Assembly (NCBI RefSeq): GCF_014274685.1
Contig: NZ_CP060393.1
Span: 2,973,501 to 3,037,500 of the forward strand
From: Edaphobacter sp. 4G125
GTDB lineage: Bacteria; Acidobacteriota; Terriglobia; Terriglobales; Acidobacteriaceae
Direction of reading: 5' to 3'
DNA length: 64,000 nt
Numbering within the stretch: position 1 is the stretch's first letter; each line of letters starts with the position of its first letter. Positions 25,845 to 35,524 of this stretch are shown piece by piece. The position numbers were made by a program, and so were the translations under genes. The notes below the pieces were generated by a model. The model worked only from the letters and a program-made list of their open reading frames with translations. It did no database searches and had not been told where the DNA came from.

Positions 25845-28160
25845 CTACGAGTCTGACTGGCTCTTTTCAGCATAATCGGTTTTAGAACCGATGCTCACCA
25901 GTTCCCAACCTCCTTCTTCCACATATGCCTTATCGTCGTAAGAGCGTCCTGTAAGAAGTCCAAACAGGAACCAACAGAATGCGAGCATCCCGATGGCAAA
26001 CAGGGTATCACCGGGAACGCGCAACCAACGTAGATCATTCATTAGCGGCGTTTGCAGGAACTCTGCCGAGCGGGCATACCAGGTACCGTATTTTACCGAG
26101 GCCCAGCCTTGGAGCAGACCGACCGGCAGCATGCTCAGTATCACCATGAAGGATAAGCCAATATTGATTGACCAGAATGCAATAGTCAGCGGCTTATCTT
26201 TCCATGCTTTGCCAGGTTGCAATGCGCGTAGACAGAAGAGCATCAAGCCAAGACCCAGCATCCCATAGACGCCAAACAATGCTGTGTGGCCATGCACGGG
26301 AGTCGTATTCAAACCCTGCATGTAATACAGTGCGACCGGTGGATTGATAAAGAAACCGAACAGACCCGCACCGACAAAGTTCCAGAATGCGACCGCCACA
26401 AAGAACCAGATAGGCCACTTATACGCTGCAATCCATACAGTCTTATTTCTCTGGCGACCCAAACGAATGTTCTCCCAAGCCTCTGCACCGATCAGCACCA
26501 GAGGCACCACTTCCATTGCGCTGAATACCGATCCAAGAGCGATGACCGCCGGCCCTGTGCCTGAGAAGTAAAGATGATGGAACGTACCCAGGATGCCGCC
26601 TGCAAGGAAGATCACGGTAGAGAATAGGACCGATCGAGTTGCCGTTTCCGTACGCAGCAGTTTAAGTCGCGTAAAGAGAAATGCGATCACAACTGTTGCA
26701 AAGACCTCAAAGAAGCCTTCCACCCAAAGATGAACAACCCACCAGCGCCAGTACTCGGCTGTGACCAGATTGCTGCGTTGGCCATACATTAGGCCGGACG
26801 CATAGAACAGCGGAATCGCAATACTCGCCAGTAGAAACAGGATCAGCAGCGGTCTGCTTTCCGACGGACGTTTCAACGCTGGCTGCAATGCGCGCCACAT
26901 CAACCAAAGCCAGAACGTGAGTCCGACAAACAGAAGGATCTGCCAGAATCGGCCCAGTTCAATATATTCATAACCTTGATTACCGAACCAGAACCAGAGG
27001 TTGCCGAGTTTCTGTTCTACCCCCAGCCACTCGCCAGTAAGCGACCCTCCAACCACCAGCACCAGAGCACCGAACAAAAGGTTCACACCCAGCCGCTGCC
27101 CTTTTGGTTCATAACCGCTGACTGCCGGAGCCACATACAGCCCTGTTGCAAGCCACGACGTTGCAATCCAAAAGATGGCCAGTTGCAGATGCCATGTACG
27201 CGAGATCGAATATGGTAGCCACTTTGCCAAAGGAATGCCATACAGAGCAGAACCTTCCACACCGTAGTGAGCAGTAATAATGCCGCAAGCAATTTGCAGG
27301 ATCACCATCGCCGCAGCCACGTAAAAGTACTTCACTGTCGCACGTTGTGAGGGGGTCGGACTCAAACCGAACAATGGATCTCGCGCTGGGGGAGTTTCGT
27401 GAATCGGTGATGGATCACGCGATGAGAAGTACCACACCATACCGCCAACCGCTGCAAGTAGCAACACGAAACTAATGATGCTCCACACAATCGATCCCGG
27501 TGTCGGTTCATTCGCCACGAGTGGTTCATGCGGCCAATTGTTGGTGTACGTCACGTTATCATGCGGACGATTCGTAGTGGATGCCCATGCCGTCCACCAG
27601 AAAAATGCGGCCATCTCCCGTTGCTTTAGAGGGTCCGTCAATGCGCCTTGCGGAATTGCATATTCATCGCGGCCTTTCCCAAACACGTCGGCATAGTGTT
27701 GTTCCAACGCGCCAAAAGCCTGTGCGCGCACCGGCGAGACGGTAATCGTCTCCGTCTGCGGATCGTAGGTGTTGTGACGCATCTCCTCGCGCAAGCGCGC
27801 CTGTAAAGCGCCCCGCTGTTCCACGTTCAAAGCATCATACGATGAGCCGCCTTGCTGCCGTGCCCAACTATCTAAGGTCATGGTGGACTCACGATGTAGC
27901 CAGTCTGCTGTCCAATCCGGCGCAACATATGCGCCGTGGCCCCAGATCGATCCGATCTCCTGCCCACCGATCGATTGCCATACACCCTGACCATTCGTAA
28001 TATCGGTACCTGTAAATAGGAGCGTGCCAGCGGTAGTGACTACACGTTGCGGAATCGGTGGAGCGTTGCTAATCACGTGATATCCAACGCCACCTAGCAC
28101 GGCAAACGAGATCACAACGACCAAAGCAAAGGCAATCCATAGACGTTTGTAGGATTTCAT
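25845..28160 (-). CDS. norZ: Quinol-dependent nitric oxide reductase (qNor)
   Basis: A 771-residue single-subunit nitric oxide reductase. The N-terminal extension (residues about 35-220) is the NorC-like soluble domain found in quinol-type enzymes and lacks a CxxCH haem motif. The rest is the multi-helix haem-copper-oxidase fold with metal-binding His residues visible in VVHLWVEGFFEVFATVV, TFHHLYFSGTGP and PVHGHTALFGVYG. It reduces two NO to N2O at the inner membrane using quinol electrons. With NnrS and RIC upstream, and no nitrite or nitrous oxide reductase in the window, its role is probably NO detoxification more than full denitrification. Its start overlaps the NnrS stop by four bases. 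Confidence 0.93.
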   Translation of the reverse strand: MKSYKRLWIAFALVVVISFAVLGGVGYHVISNAPPIPQRVVTTAGTLLFTGTDITNGQGVWQSIGGQEIGSIWGHGAYVAPDWTADWLHRESTMTLDSWARQQGGSSYDALNVEQRGALQARLREEMRHNTYDPQTETITVSPVRAQAFGALEQHYADVFGKGRDEYAIPQGALTDPLKQREMAAFFWWTAWASTTNRPHDNVTYTNNWPHEPLVANEPTPGSIVWSIISFVLLLAAVGGMVWYFSSRDPSPIHETPPARDPLFGLSPTPSQRATVKYFYVAAAMVILQIACGIITAHYGVEGSALYGIPLAKWLPYSISRTWHLQLAIFWIATSWLATGLYVAPAVSGYEPKGQRLGVNLLFGALVLVVGGSLTGEWLGVEQKLGNLWFWFGNQGYEYIELGRFWQILLFVGLTFWLWLMWRALQPALKRPSESRPLLILFLLASIAIPLFYASGLMYGQRSNLVTAEYWRWWVVHLWVEGFFEVFATVVIAFLFTRLKLLRTETATRSVLFSTVIFLAGGILGTFHHLYFSGTGPAVIALGSVFSAMEVVPLVLIGAEAWENIRLGRQRNKTVWIAAYKWPIWFFVAVAFWNFVGAGLFGFFINPPVALYYMQGLNTTPVHGHTALFGVYGMLGLGLMLFCLRALQPGKAWKDKPLTIAFWSINIGLSFMVILSMLPVGLLQGWASVKYGTWYARSAEFLQTPLMNDLRWLRVPGDTLFAIGMLAFCWFLFGLLTGRSYDDKAYVEEGGWELVSIGSKTDYAEKSQSDS

Positions 28161-29503
28161 GCTGCTCCTCGCGATAAGGAAGACTTGTTTTCAGAACGAA
28201 GATGAGCGGGCGGTTGTAATAGCGTCGCTCCCAGGTTTAGCGCAAAAAGAGTTATCGCGGTCATTTCGATGAGCGCAGAGAGCGGTAATATCTTCCAGGC
28301 TGGAGACCAGAGTCCGCCATAAGCCAGTGGTTCTGTGCTTACGCGCAGTAGGCACCCGACGGACAACAGGCACAGCGACCAGAACATCCATCGCGTACTC
28401 CACAGGATGCGCATGCCACAGAAGGCAGGTAGTATTTTCTGGCCGATCGCAAATACCATGCCCGCAACAAAACCGACAGTAATCGCATGGCGGCTTGCAC
28501 CCCATAGTCCGCCGGATCGGTCTAGTGGTACAGCCAAAACTGCCAGGATGCACGAAATCAGCAGCCATGCGTACGCCACACGCAGGAAGAAAGGAAAGCT
28601 CGGATGGATGTTAAGTAATTTGGGCGGCTGAATCGGGCGCCTCCATATATGCAGAGCATCTATGGAGAATATGGCAGCACTCAGCAGGACGATGGTTGAA
28701 GCCATCCACCATTGAAAGAAAGTGAGTGCGATACCAGCAACACTTAACACATATGCTAATATCAGCCGATTCCCGTCTGGTTTCTTTAGTCCGGCGAAGA
28801 TCGATAGCCACCTGGCGTTGAATCCCCAGATGGTCGGTACAATAACACCCCACACCGCGAGAGTTACAAATTGCTGATCGAGCAGGTGCGGTACTGCAGG
28901 TGAGGCTCCTATCCATGCCTGATGCGTTAGAAACGCGCCATTCACAATCAGGGTAATAAAAAAAGTGACCGTCGATGCAGCTACGATCTGCATCCAAACT
29001 TCTGGCTTGTAGGATGTCGCTCGCGGGCGGTGCCGCCGTACGGAGATGAAAAAGAGTACGAAGGCTATACATTGCAGAATTGCACCCAGGGGGAACAAGA
29101 CCCGCCAGTGCCACGTTGTTATGCCGCTCCACCAGCGAAGACCGATGCCGATCAGCCACAGAGACCAGACCCACCATCCTGTCACAAGAGGAAACTTCCT
29201 TCCCGACTGCATTTTAGTCAGCGAGTAGAAGCCTATCCCGAGTATAAAAGACCCAATCCATCCAAAGATCTGTGCCTGTCCATGTGCTTGCAGCCAGCCC
29301 AGCGGCAGCGCGTCAGCATCATGCACTTCGGAGATGCTTAATAGATTCCACACGCCAAGAAACGTCCCCGGCAGCAACATGAACAAAAGTCCAATCAAAA
29401 TGAAGGCAGTCACCAGATACTGACTGTGCAGTTCATTCCTGACGTGCAGGAGATCTCCTTGTGCACCGACCGGTATATCTTCGACATGGGAGGACGTTTT
29501 CAT
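28157..29503 (-). CDS. nnrS: NnrS family membrane protein
   Basis: A 448-residue polytopic membrane protein with about twelve hydrophobic helices. It has the NnrS-type first helix FILIGLLFMLLPGTFLGVWNLL and repeated segments such as LPLGWLQAHGQAQIFGWIGSFILGIGFYSL and the ILPAFCGMRILWSTRWMFW region. NnrS is a haem- and copper-containing protein known to relieve nitrosative stress in other bacteria. It overlaps by four bases both the upstream RIC gene and the downstream nitric oxide reductase gene, giving a tightly coupled three-gene operon. Confidence 0.88.
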   Translation of the reverse strand: MKTSSHVEDIPVGAQGDLLHVRNELHSQYLVTAFILIGLLFMLLPGTFLGVWNLLSISEVHDADALPLGWLQAHGQAQIFGWIGSFILGIGFYSLTKMQSGRKFPLVTGWWVWSLWLIGIGLRWWSGITTWHWRVLFPLGAILQCIAFVLFFISVRRHRPRATSYKPEVWMQIVAASTVTFFITLIVNGAFLTHQAWIGASPAVPHLLDQQFVTLAVWGVIVPTIWGFNARWLSIFAGLKKPDGNRLILAYVLSVAGIALTFFQWWMASTIVLLSAAIFSIDALHIWRRPIQPPKLLNIHPSFPFFLRVAYAWLLISCILAVLAVPLDRSGGLWGASRHAITVGFVAGMVFAIGQKILPAFCGMRILWSTRWMFWSLCLLSVGCLLRVSTEPLAYGGLWSPAWKILPLSALIEMTAITLFALNLGATLLQPPAHLRSENKSSLSRGAA

Positions 29504-30213
29504 CCACGCTCCTTCGCGAGCTCGAGCGCGCGGGGAAAGAGGATGTTGTTCTCTAGATGGATATGCTGATGGAGATCAGACTCTAAATCTTCCATCGTTT
29601 TGTACAACGCGCGGAACGTGGTGCAGGCATCAGTCGGAGGCTGATAGTTGTTTGTGGTTTTCCGTAACTGACAAAATTCCTCGCCGGTATGATCGTGGTC
29701 CTGCATCATGCGCGATATGGGATATTCCAGATTGCTGAATACAGGCGAGGATACAGATCGTTCCTCTGTCTCCAGTTGCTTGATGTACGGAAATAGAACA
29801 TCTTCTTCGCAGGAAAAGTGATGGATTAATTCTGCGCGAACGGCCCCGAGCGCGATCCCTATGTTGAATATCTCGGGATGGCTGTTTCCATGCCTCCGCT
29901 CTACCTTCGTTGCAAGTTCCTGCAACAGATCTAGCTGGTCGCGCGCAAATTCATGATGATGATGAACGATATGGTCTATCAGATCCTGTAGGGGAAATTT
30001 CTTCCATTGTGGTCCCGAAGAACCTTGTCGCTGCCGATGCCGCTCCAATTCTTCAAGCACTGGGGCAGCTTCCACATTGTGTTGCGAGCACGCTTCAGCC
30101 AGCGAATGCGCTCCACCGCAACAATAATCGATATCGAATCGTTTTAGGACGGGGATGGCGGAGGGTACTTCAACCGCTATCTCGCGGACAGGTGTATCCA
30201 GCGTAATGACCAT
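29500..30213 (-). CDS. Iron-sulfur cluster repair di-iron protein (RIC/YtfE/ScdA)
   Basis: A 237-residue RIC protein. An N-terminal ScdA-type domain with DIDYCCGGAHSLAEAC (the paired Cys motif) precedes a haemerythrin-like four-helix bundle. The iron ligands are visible as HHHHEF, HHFSCEEDVLFPYI, MMQDHDHTGEEF and HQHIHLENNILFP. It repairs iron-sulfur clusters damaged by nitric oxide or oxidants in the cytoplasm. It is the first gene of the nitric oxide operon and is transcribed away from the Crp/Fnr-type regulator; the palindrome at 30262 lies between them. The coding end is overlapped by nnrS. Confidence 0.92.
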   Translation of the reverse strand: MVITLDTPVREIAVEVPSAIPVLKRFDIDYCCGGAHSLAEACSQHNVEAAPVLEELERHRQRQGSSGPQWKKFPLQDLIDHIVHHHHEFARDQLDLLQELATKVERRHGNSHPEIFNIGIALGAVRAELIHHFSCEEDVLFPYIKQLETEERSVSSPVFSNLEYPISRMMQDHDHTGEEFCQLRKTTNNYQPPTDACTTFRALYKTMEDLESDLHQHIHLENNILFPRALELAKERG

Positions 30214-30261
30214 GGCAAGGGCCTCCTAAGAGGACGCTACGCCGAATGGAAGAGTCTCTCA

Positions 30262-30275
30262 GTGACATTTGTCAC
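30262..30275. promoter_or_regulatory. Palindromic Crp/Fnr-type operator
   Basis: GTGACATTTGTCAC is a perfect inverted repeat of six-base arms with a two-base centre. It lies between the divergent RIC gene (start 30213) and the Crp/Fnr-type regulator gene. The half-site TGACA resembles Crp/Fnr family sites. I infer control of both directions by the adjacent regulator. Confidence 0.65.
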
Positions 30276-30358
30276 AGATGCTTGAAGATAACGAGAAGTG
30301 CGCGATTTTCATCATGAAACACGTTGCGAACAATGTAGCCATCCGTGAAGATAAACAT

Positions 30359-31063
30359 ATGTCCCTCGCGCGTCGCTTGGAAGTTCTAGGCAAATCGACA
30401 CTTTTCGGAAACGTTCCAGAAGCCGCATTGCGCGATCTTGCTTCTGGCGGAATAGAGAAAAAACTTTCGTGCGGACAAATTTTGTTTACCGCGAACAACC
30501 CATCCGAAGGCCTTTATGTTGTGCTTTCTGGAGCCGTGCGGGCATTTCGGGTAAACATGGATGGCCGCGAACAGACAATCCATATTGAGCGCTGTGGTGG
30601 CACTCTCGCTGAGGTGGCAGCCTTTGATGGGGAGCCATATCCTTCTACAACCATTGCTGAGGAAGACTCTGAAGTACTTTTTTTAGAGCGGCAGACTGTG
30701 CAACGCTTTATGTTGCAACACCCGGAGGTGGCACTTACAGCCCTTCGCATACTCGCTCAAAAATTGCGCAGAGTGGCATCATTGGTAGAACAACTCGCGC
30801 TCATGGACCTTGGACAGCGCTTGGCTCATTTATTGTTGGAAGAAGCTGAGAAAACCGGCCGCCCTGTCGAAGACGGCATTTCTTTTCAGCAGCCTCTCTC
30901 GCACTCCCAACTCGCAGCACGCTTAGGGTCCGTACGCGAGGTCGTCTCAAGAACCTTACAGAAACTTACACAATATGGCATTGTTCAGTTAAACGGTCGC
31001 AATATGATCATCATTTGCAACGTAAAGGCACTCCGCGATTTCGCAAAAAGCCATTTGCGTTAG
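30359..31063 (+). CDS. Crp/Fnr family transcriptional regulator (NO-responsive candidate)
   Basis: A cyclic-nucleotide-binding-fold regulator of about 234 residues. The N-terminal jelly roll begins LFGNVPEAALRDLASGG and continues with LFTANNPSEGLYVVLSGAVRAFRV and EVAAFDGEPYPSTTIAEED. The dimer helix (LAQKLRRVASLVEQLALMDLGQRLAHLL) leads to a winged helix with LSHSQLAARLGSVREVVSRTLQKL. The Fnr iron-sulfur cysteines are missing, as in Dnr/NnrR-type NO sensors. In-frame starts also exist at 30314 (ATG), 30279 (ATG) and 30269 (TTG); the most upstream overlaps the operator, so I prefer 30359. It probably controls the divergent nitric oxide operon. Confidence 0.85.
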   Translation: MSLARRLEVLGKSTLFGNVPEAALRDLASGGIEKKLSCGQILFTANNPSEGLYVVLSGAVRAFRVNMDGREQTIHIERCGGTLAEVAAFDGEPYPSTTIAEEDSEVLFLERQTVQRFMLQHPEVALTALRILAQKLRRVASLVEQLALMDLGQRLAHLLLEEAEKTGRPVEDGISFQQPLSHSQLAARLGSVREVVSRTLQKLTQYGIVQLNGRNMIIICNVKALRDFAKSHLR

Positions 31064-31311
31064 CCTCAGAATATTCGCTCACGCTTCCGAATTCCCTCGG
31101 CGATCCCCTCGATCGCTCGCAACTGAAATCCTTAGAGCCCAATTCTTAACGCCCTACTCTTACATTAGAAAGAACAGTCAGATCTTCTCTTGAGATTAAC
31201 GAGCCGATTTTAATCAACCGATGTTCGATTTCTGGACAGCTATAAGGGCTCAATCCACGAATACTAGAGGGCTCAGCACTAACTACTGTTGTTCATGGCT
31301 CAGGTTCCTTA

Positions 31312-31745
31312 TCATATCAACCGGGGCATAGACCACTCTAAGGCTCTCATGCGGAAAATAGTTCTTTTATAGCTTCTGTTGGCCGTAAACAAGATGCTCG
31401 ATCCGGAGTGCAATGCAATGCGATTTGTATTCTGATTCCCAAACGCAATAGGATTTGGCGAACAATTTACCGACAACAATGGCACAGGTTTAACTACATG
31501 CACGATCCAAGTTGTCGAAAACGCGGCGTTGTAATCCTGAGAAGTTGGAATCGATGCCGTCACCACATGATCTCCTGGAGGAAGGACAGAATAGAAGTCA
31601 GACTCATCCCAATAGTTGCAATAGTTAACATTGCCATCTGCTGAACAATATTCGCCTGATGACTTTATCGTGTCATAGCTAGAACTGGCAGGGGCACCAT
31701 CAACCGTCCAGCGGATGCTGCCATTCGGCGGAACAGTTCCCCCAT
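31312..31745 (-). pseudogene. Fragment of Ig-like-repeat surface protein
   Basis: The minus strand encodes, in one open frame, PNGSIRWTVDG, then LPPGDHVVTASIPTSQDYNAAFSTTW, then LLSVNCSPNPIAFGNQNTN. Alternating SIRWTVDG-type strands and a CSPNPIAFGNQN repeat start are typical of long acidobacterial Ig-like repeat proteins. No start, signal peptide or rest of the repeats is present. It directly follows the sulfatase remnant, apparently as rearranged debris. Confidence 0.5.
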
Positions 31746-31777
31746 AACAGGTATAGCTATCGTGCTGCTTACTGCAA

Positions 31778-32081
31778 AAATAGCTTTTGTAGCCGCTGCG
31801 TCAAGGATGCGTGGCAGCGTGGGCATGTCCGCATCGGCAATTCGCTGGTAAATCCCAGGTATCAACGCGAGCAGTACTTTTCCAGCGGTGAGTGAGGAAC
31901 ACGACGGCACGCACAGCAGCGAGCCACAGTAGTGTGTGGCGAAAGTAACGCCCTTCATTGCGAGCGAATCCATGTACGGGGTCTTAGCGACCTTATTACC
32001 ATACGCACGGGTGATGGCCTAGCTGTGCTCGTCGGACATAATCCAGAGAATGTTAGGCTTCTTCACGGCCTTCTTAGGCAC
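31778..32081 (-). pseudogene. Remnant of sulfatase gene
   Basis: From a GTG at 32081 the minus strand reads VPKKAVKKPNILWIMSDEHS, an in-frame TAG, then AITRAYGNKVAKTPYMDSLAMKGVTFATHYCGSLLCVPSCSSLTAGK and MPTLPRILDAA. This is the N-terminal part of a sulfatase. The metal-site Asp in MSDEHS is present, and the sulfatase signature near CVPSCSS retains the Cys that would become formylglycine, with Cys in place of the usual Arg of CxPSR. The stop codon and loss of the remaining roughly 350 residues make it a pseudogene. Confidence 0.65.
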
Positions 32082-32244
32082 TGGCGAACCCGGATTCGCC
32101 AGCTACGACTGTGCGAATCTTCCCCAGATCAAACTTCATGCCTGTTCATGCTCCAGATGTAAATCGCTTCCCAAAAGGTCCGCTGTACCCGAAACCAAGT
32201 CATGCATATCGCCTAACGACTCCGAATTCAACGATCCTGCCTTG

Positions 32245-32460
32245 CTACATTAAAAAATGAGCATCGTTGACGACAAGAACGTGTTGCCGGGATGAAGTAC
32301 CGTCCCTGGGAACTGCGAATGATTGGGTGAGTCCGGAAAGTGCTGAGTTTCCCGGCAAATAAGAATTGCACTTCAGCCATTGCTCAAAGGGAACATAGAG
32401 CCTTCGTTCAGCAAAATCGAGAATCTCGGATGCTTGCTGAAGCTCACAATTGTTACTCAT
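32245..32460 (-). CDS. Small hypothetical protein coupled to metal efflux operon
   Basis: A 71-residue frame whose ATG overlaps the stop of the RND pump gene by four bases, as expected for translational coupling at an operon end. The product starts MSNNCELQQASEILDFAERRLYVPFEQWLKCN and has no membrane segment or known motif; two Cys residues could bind metal but this is speculation. The overlap is the only support, so it may be a chance frame. Confidence 0.35.
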   Translation of the reverse strand: MSNNCELQQASEILDFAERRLYVPFEQWLKCNSYLPGNSALSGLTQSFAVPRDGTSSRQHVLVVNDAHFLM

Positions 32461-35400
32461 TCACGCCGTTGTCCAACCCATTGATAAAGCGCGGGAAGAA
32501 CCAACAGCGTGAGCAGCGTCGAGGTCACAAGTCCTCCGATCACCACCGTAGCGAGGGGGCGCTGCACTTCCGCACCGGCACCATGCGAAATTGCCATTGG
32601 AATGAAGCCCAAGCTAGCCACAAGCGCCGTCGTGAGAACAGGCCGTAGCCGAGTTTCGGCTCCCTGTTCTACCGCCGATTCAATTGGAAGGCCTTCATGT
32701 CTTAGCTCCCGAATGTAGGTCAACAAGACAATGCCGTTCAGAACGGCGATCCCGAAGAGCGCGATGAAGCCGACTCCGGCAGAGATACTGAAAGGCATTC
32801 CACGCATAAGAAGCGCCGCTATACCTCCGGTCGCGGCCAAAGGAATGTTTAGGAAGATCAACAGTGCCGGAAATGCGGACTGAAAATTTAGGTAAAGGAG
32901 CACGAAAATGAGTGTCAGGGCGGCAGGCACGACAATCATTAATCGCTGGCTCGCGCTTTGGAGCTGCTCGAATTGTCCTCCCCATTCCAATTGATAGCCA
33001 TTCGGAATCTTCACTTTGGTGCCAACAGCCTTCTGTGCATCTGCAACAAAGCTCGCCAGGTCGCGTCCGCGGACATTCACCTCCACACTGATCCGGCGTT
33101 GTCCTCCCTCACGACTGATTTGCGCCGGCCCTTCCTCGTCTTGGATATCAGCCAATTGAGCAAGTGGAATGAAATGGCCCTCCGTATCTCCTACTCGCAA
33201 ATTACTTATGGCGTCCACCGTCGAACGTTGCTCCTCTGGGAATCGCACCTGCAATGCAAAACGGCGGTTGCCTTCCACAATCTCCCCAACTGGCTTTCCT
33301 CCGATCGCTTCGATGGTGTCCAGAACATCGGAAGCGTCCAAACCGTGACGCGCCAGAGCATCGCGGCGAAGATGGATGCGGAGATATGGCAAGCCGGCAA
33401 CGCGTTCAGCACGTACATCCGCTGCTCCTGAGACCTTGCTTACGACTGCGGCGATCTGGTCTGCCTTCTGGCGCAACACTTCCAGATCATCTCCGAAGAG
33501 CTTGATTGCGATGTCACTCCGCGAACCACCTTCCATCAATTCCTGCATCCGCATCTGAATCGGCTGAGAAAAACTGTAGACCGCTCCCGGAGCCTCTGCC
33601 TCCAACCGTTTCTTCATTGCGGCGACGAGATCGCTTTTACTGAGCTTCTTCGGCCACTCATCAGAAGGCTTCAACGTGACATAGACATCGCTCTGGTCGA
33701 TTGCCATGGGATCGGTAGCGACTTCAGGACTGCCTGTGCGACTGAAGACTGTCGAAACTTCCGGGAATTCGCGTAAGACCGTCTCGATGATCTCGTTCCC
33801 ATGCAGCGATTCCGTCATGGAGATACCGGGCACACGGTACATCTGAACCAGAATCGAGCCTTCATCAAGAGAAGGAATGAACTCCGCACCGAGAAACGGA
33901 ATAGCGATCAAAGAAATTGCAAAAATGCCAACCGCAATTCCCGATGTCCAGCCCGGATGTCCCAACGCACGTTGGAGCAATGGACGATACCATTGATCCG
34001 CCTTTCGCATGAGCCAAGTCTGCTTCTCGGCAACGTTTTTCCGTAAGACATACCAGCTCAATACCGGCATCAGCATCAACGCAATGACAAGCGAAGCAAG
34101 CAGCGCGAACAGGACCGTTGCCGCCATTGGTTTAAACATTTTCCCCTCGACGCCACCCAGTGTGAGGATTGGAATGTAGACAAGGACGATGATCAAGACG
34201 CCAAAGAAGATCGGTTTGGCCACCTCACGGGAGGCAGCGAGAATGACATCGCTGACCTGCTCCTCTGGCTTCTTCTGATGCAGGCGACGGAGGATGTTCT
34301 CGATGATGACAACCGAACCGTCGACGATCAAACCGAAGTCGATAGCTCCCAAACTCATGAGATTGCCGGAGACCTTCGCTTGAACCATGCCGATGAAGGC
34401 GACCAGCATCGACAACGGAATCGCGAGGGAGACTACAACACCAGCCCTAAAACTTCCTAACAGCAGAAGCAGGACTGCAACTACCAAAATGCCTCCTTCG
34501 ATCAGGTTGCGTGTCACCGTACGAACAGTTCGGTTCACCAGGTCGGTACGATCATAGAGTTGCTCGATCCGTATGCCATCGGGCAACGTCTTTTGGATAC
34601 CGGCCAAACTCTCTTTCACTCGGCTGGCAGCGGCACGGGAGTTTTCGCCAATCAGCATCATGGCGACACCAATAACGATTTCTCCCTTTCCATCCTGAGT
34701 TGCAAATCCACGGCGCACCATCGGCGCAAAACGAACGTTGCCGATATTCCGGATGAGAATTGGGGTTCCGGTTGATGAGTTGCCGACGACGATATTTTCG
34801 ATATCGGACAGACTACCGATCAATCCCTCCCCGCGAATCAGCGATTGTTGTTCCGACCGCTCCAGGTAAGCTCCTCCGGCGTTCGCATTGTTCTTCGAAA
34901 GCGCCTCAATGACGCGCCGCAGCGGTACATGGTATCCGGTCAGTTTGTCACTATCCACTGCGACCTCATAGGTCTTGAGCTCGCCTCCTTGACCATTCAC
35001 CTCAACAATGCCCGGAACGCCACGGAGCTTGGGAGCAATATCCCAATCAAGGATGCTTCGCAACTCCATCGGGCTCCGACCGGAACCTGTAACCTTGAAT
35101 TGATAAATCTCTCCGAGCCCAGTCGAAATCGGCCCCATCTCTGGTACACCCACCTGAGAAGGAATAGCCTCTTTTGCCTGAGGGAGACGTTCGTTGACCA
35201 GCGTTCGACAGAAGTAAGGGTCCATGCCGTCCTGGAAGTAAATGGCGACGTAGGAGAGACCGTACTTCGACGTAGACTGGATACGCGTGATTCCTGGCAG
35301 ACCGCGCATGGCGGTCTCGACTGGAAAGGAGATTAGTTGTTCTACTTCCAGTGGGGACAGACTTGGAGCACGGGTCAACACTAAGACCTGGTTTGGCGTG

Positions 35401-35522
35401 ATGTCTGGCTCAGCATCAATGGGAAGATTGCGCAGGGAGATCATTCCCAAGATCGCAACAAACACGGTTGCGAGTAGCACAAGAATGCGAAAGCGAAGAG
35501 CGAGCTCAACAAGACGTTGCAT
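32457..35522 (-). CDS. czcA: Heavy-metal RND efflux transporter (CzcA type)
   Basis: A 1021-residue inner-membrane pump of the HME-RND family with twelve expected helices and two large periplasmic loops. The sequence DFGLIVDGSVVIIENI in helix 4 matches the DFGxxxDGxVxxxEN signature of divalent-cation (Co, Zn, Cd, Ni) pumps and not the CusA-type for Cu/Ag. Proton-relay acidic residues lie in this segment. It exports metal from the periplasm through CzcB and CzcC. The operon runs CzcC, CzcB, CzcA on the minus strand; only two bases separate its start from the CzcB stop. Confidence 0.92.
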   Translation of the reverse strand: MQRLVELALRFRILVLLATVFVAILGMISLRNLPIDAEPDITPNQVLVLTRAPSLSPLEVEQLISFPVETAMRGLPGITRIQSTSKYGLSYVAIYFQDGMDPYFCRTLVNERLPQAKEAIPSQVGVPEMGPISTGLGEIYQFKVTGSGRSPMELRSILDWDIAPKLRGVPGIVEVNGQGGELKTYEVAVDSDKLTGYHVPLRRVIEALSKNNANAGGAYLERSEQQSLIRGEGLIGSLSDIENIVVGNSSTGTPILIRNIGNVRFAPMVRRGFATQDGKGEIVIGVAMMLIGENSRAAASRVKESLAGIQKTLPDGIRIEQLYDRTDLVNRTVRTVTRNLIEGGILVVAVLLLLLGSFRAGVVVSLAIPLSMLVAFIGMVQAKVSGNLMSLGAIDFGLIVDGSVVIIENILRRLHQKKPEEQVSDVILAASREVAKPIFFGVLIIVLVYIPILTLGGVEGKMFKPMAATVLFALLASLVIALMLMPVLSWYVLRKNVAEKQTWLMRKADQWYRPLLQRALGHPGWTSGIAVGIFAISLIAIPFLGAEFIPSLDEGSILVQMYRVPGISMTESLHGNEIIETVLREFPEVSTVFSRTGSPEVATDPMAIDQSDVYVTLKPSDEWPKKLSKSDLVAAMKKRLEAEAPGAVYSFSQPIQMRMQELMEGGSRSDIAIKLFGDDLEVLRQKADQIAAVVSKVSGAADVRAERVAGLPYLRIHLRRDALARHGLDASDVLDTIEAIGGKPVGEIVEGNRRFALQVRFPEEQRSTVDAISNLRVGDTEGHFIPLAQLADIQDEEGPAQISREGGQRRISVEVNVRGRDLASFVADAQKAVGTKVKIPNGYQLEWGGQFEQLQSASQRLMIVVPAALTLIFVLLYLNFQSAFPALLIFLNIPLAATGGIAALLMRGMPFSISAGVGFIALFGIAVLNGIVLLTYIRELRHEGLPIESAVEQGAETRLRPVLTTALVASLGFIPMAISHGAGAEVQRPLATVVIGGLVTSTLLTLLVLPALYQWVGQRRE

Positions 35523-35524
35523 GG

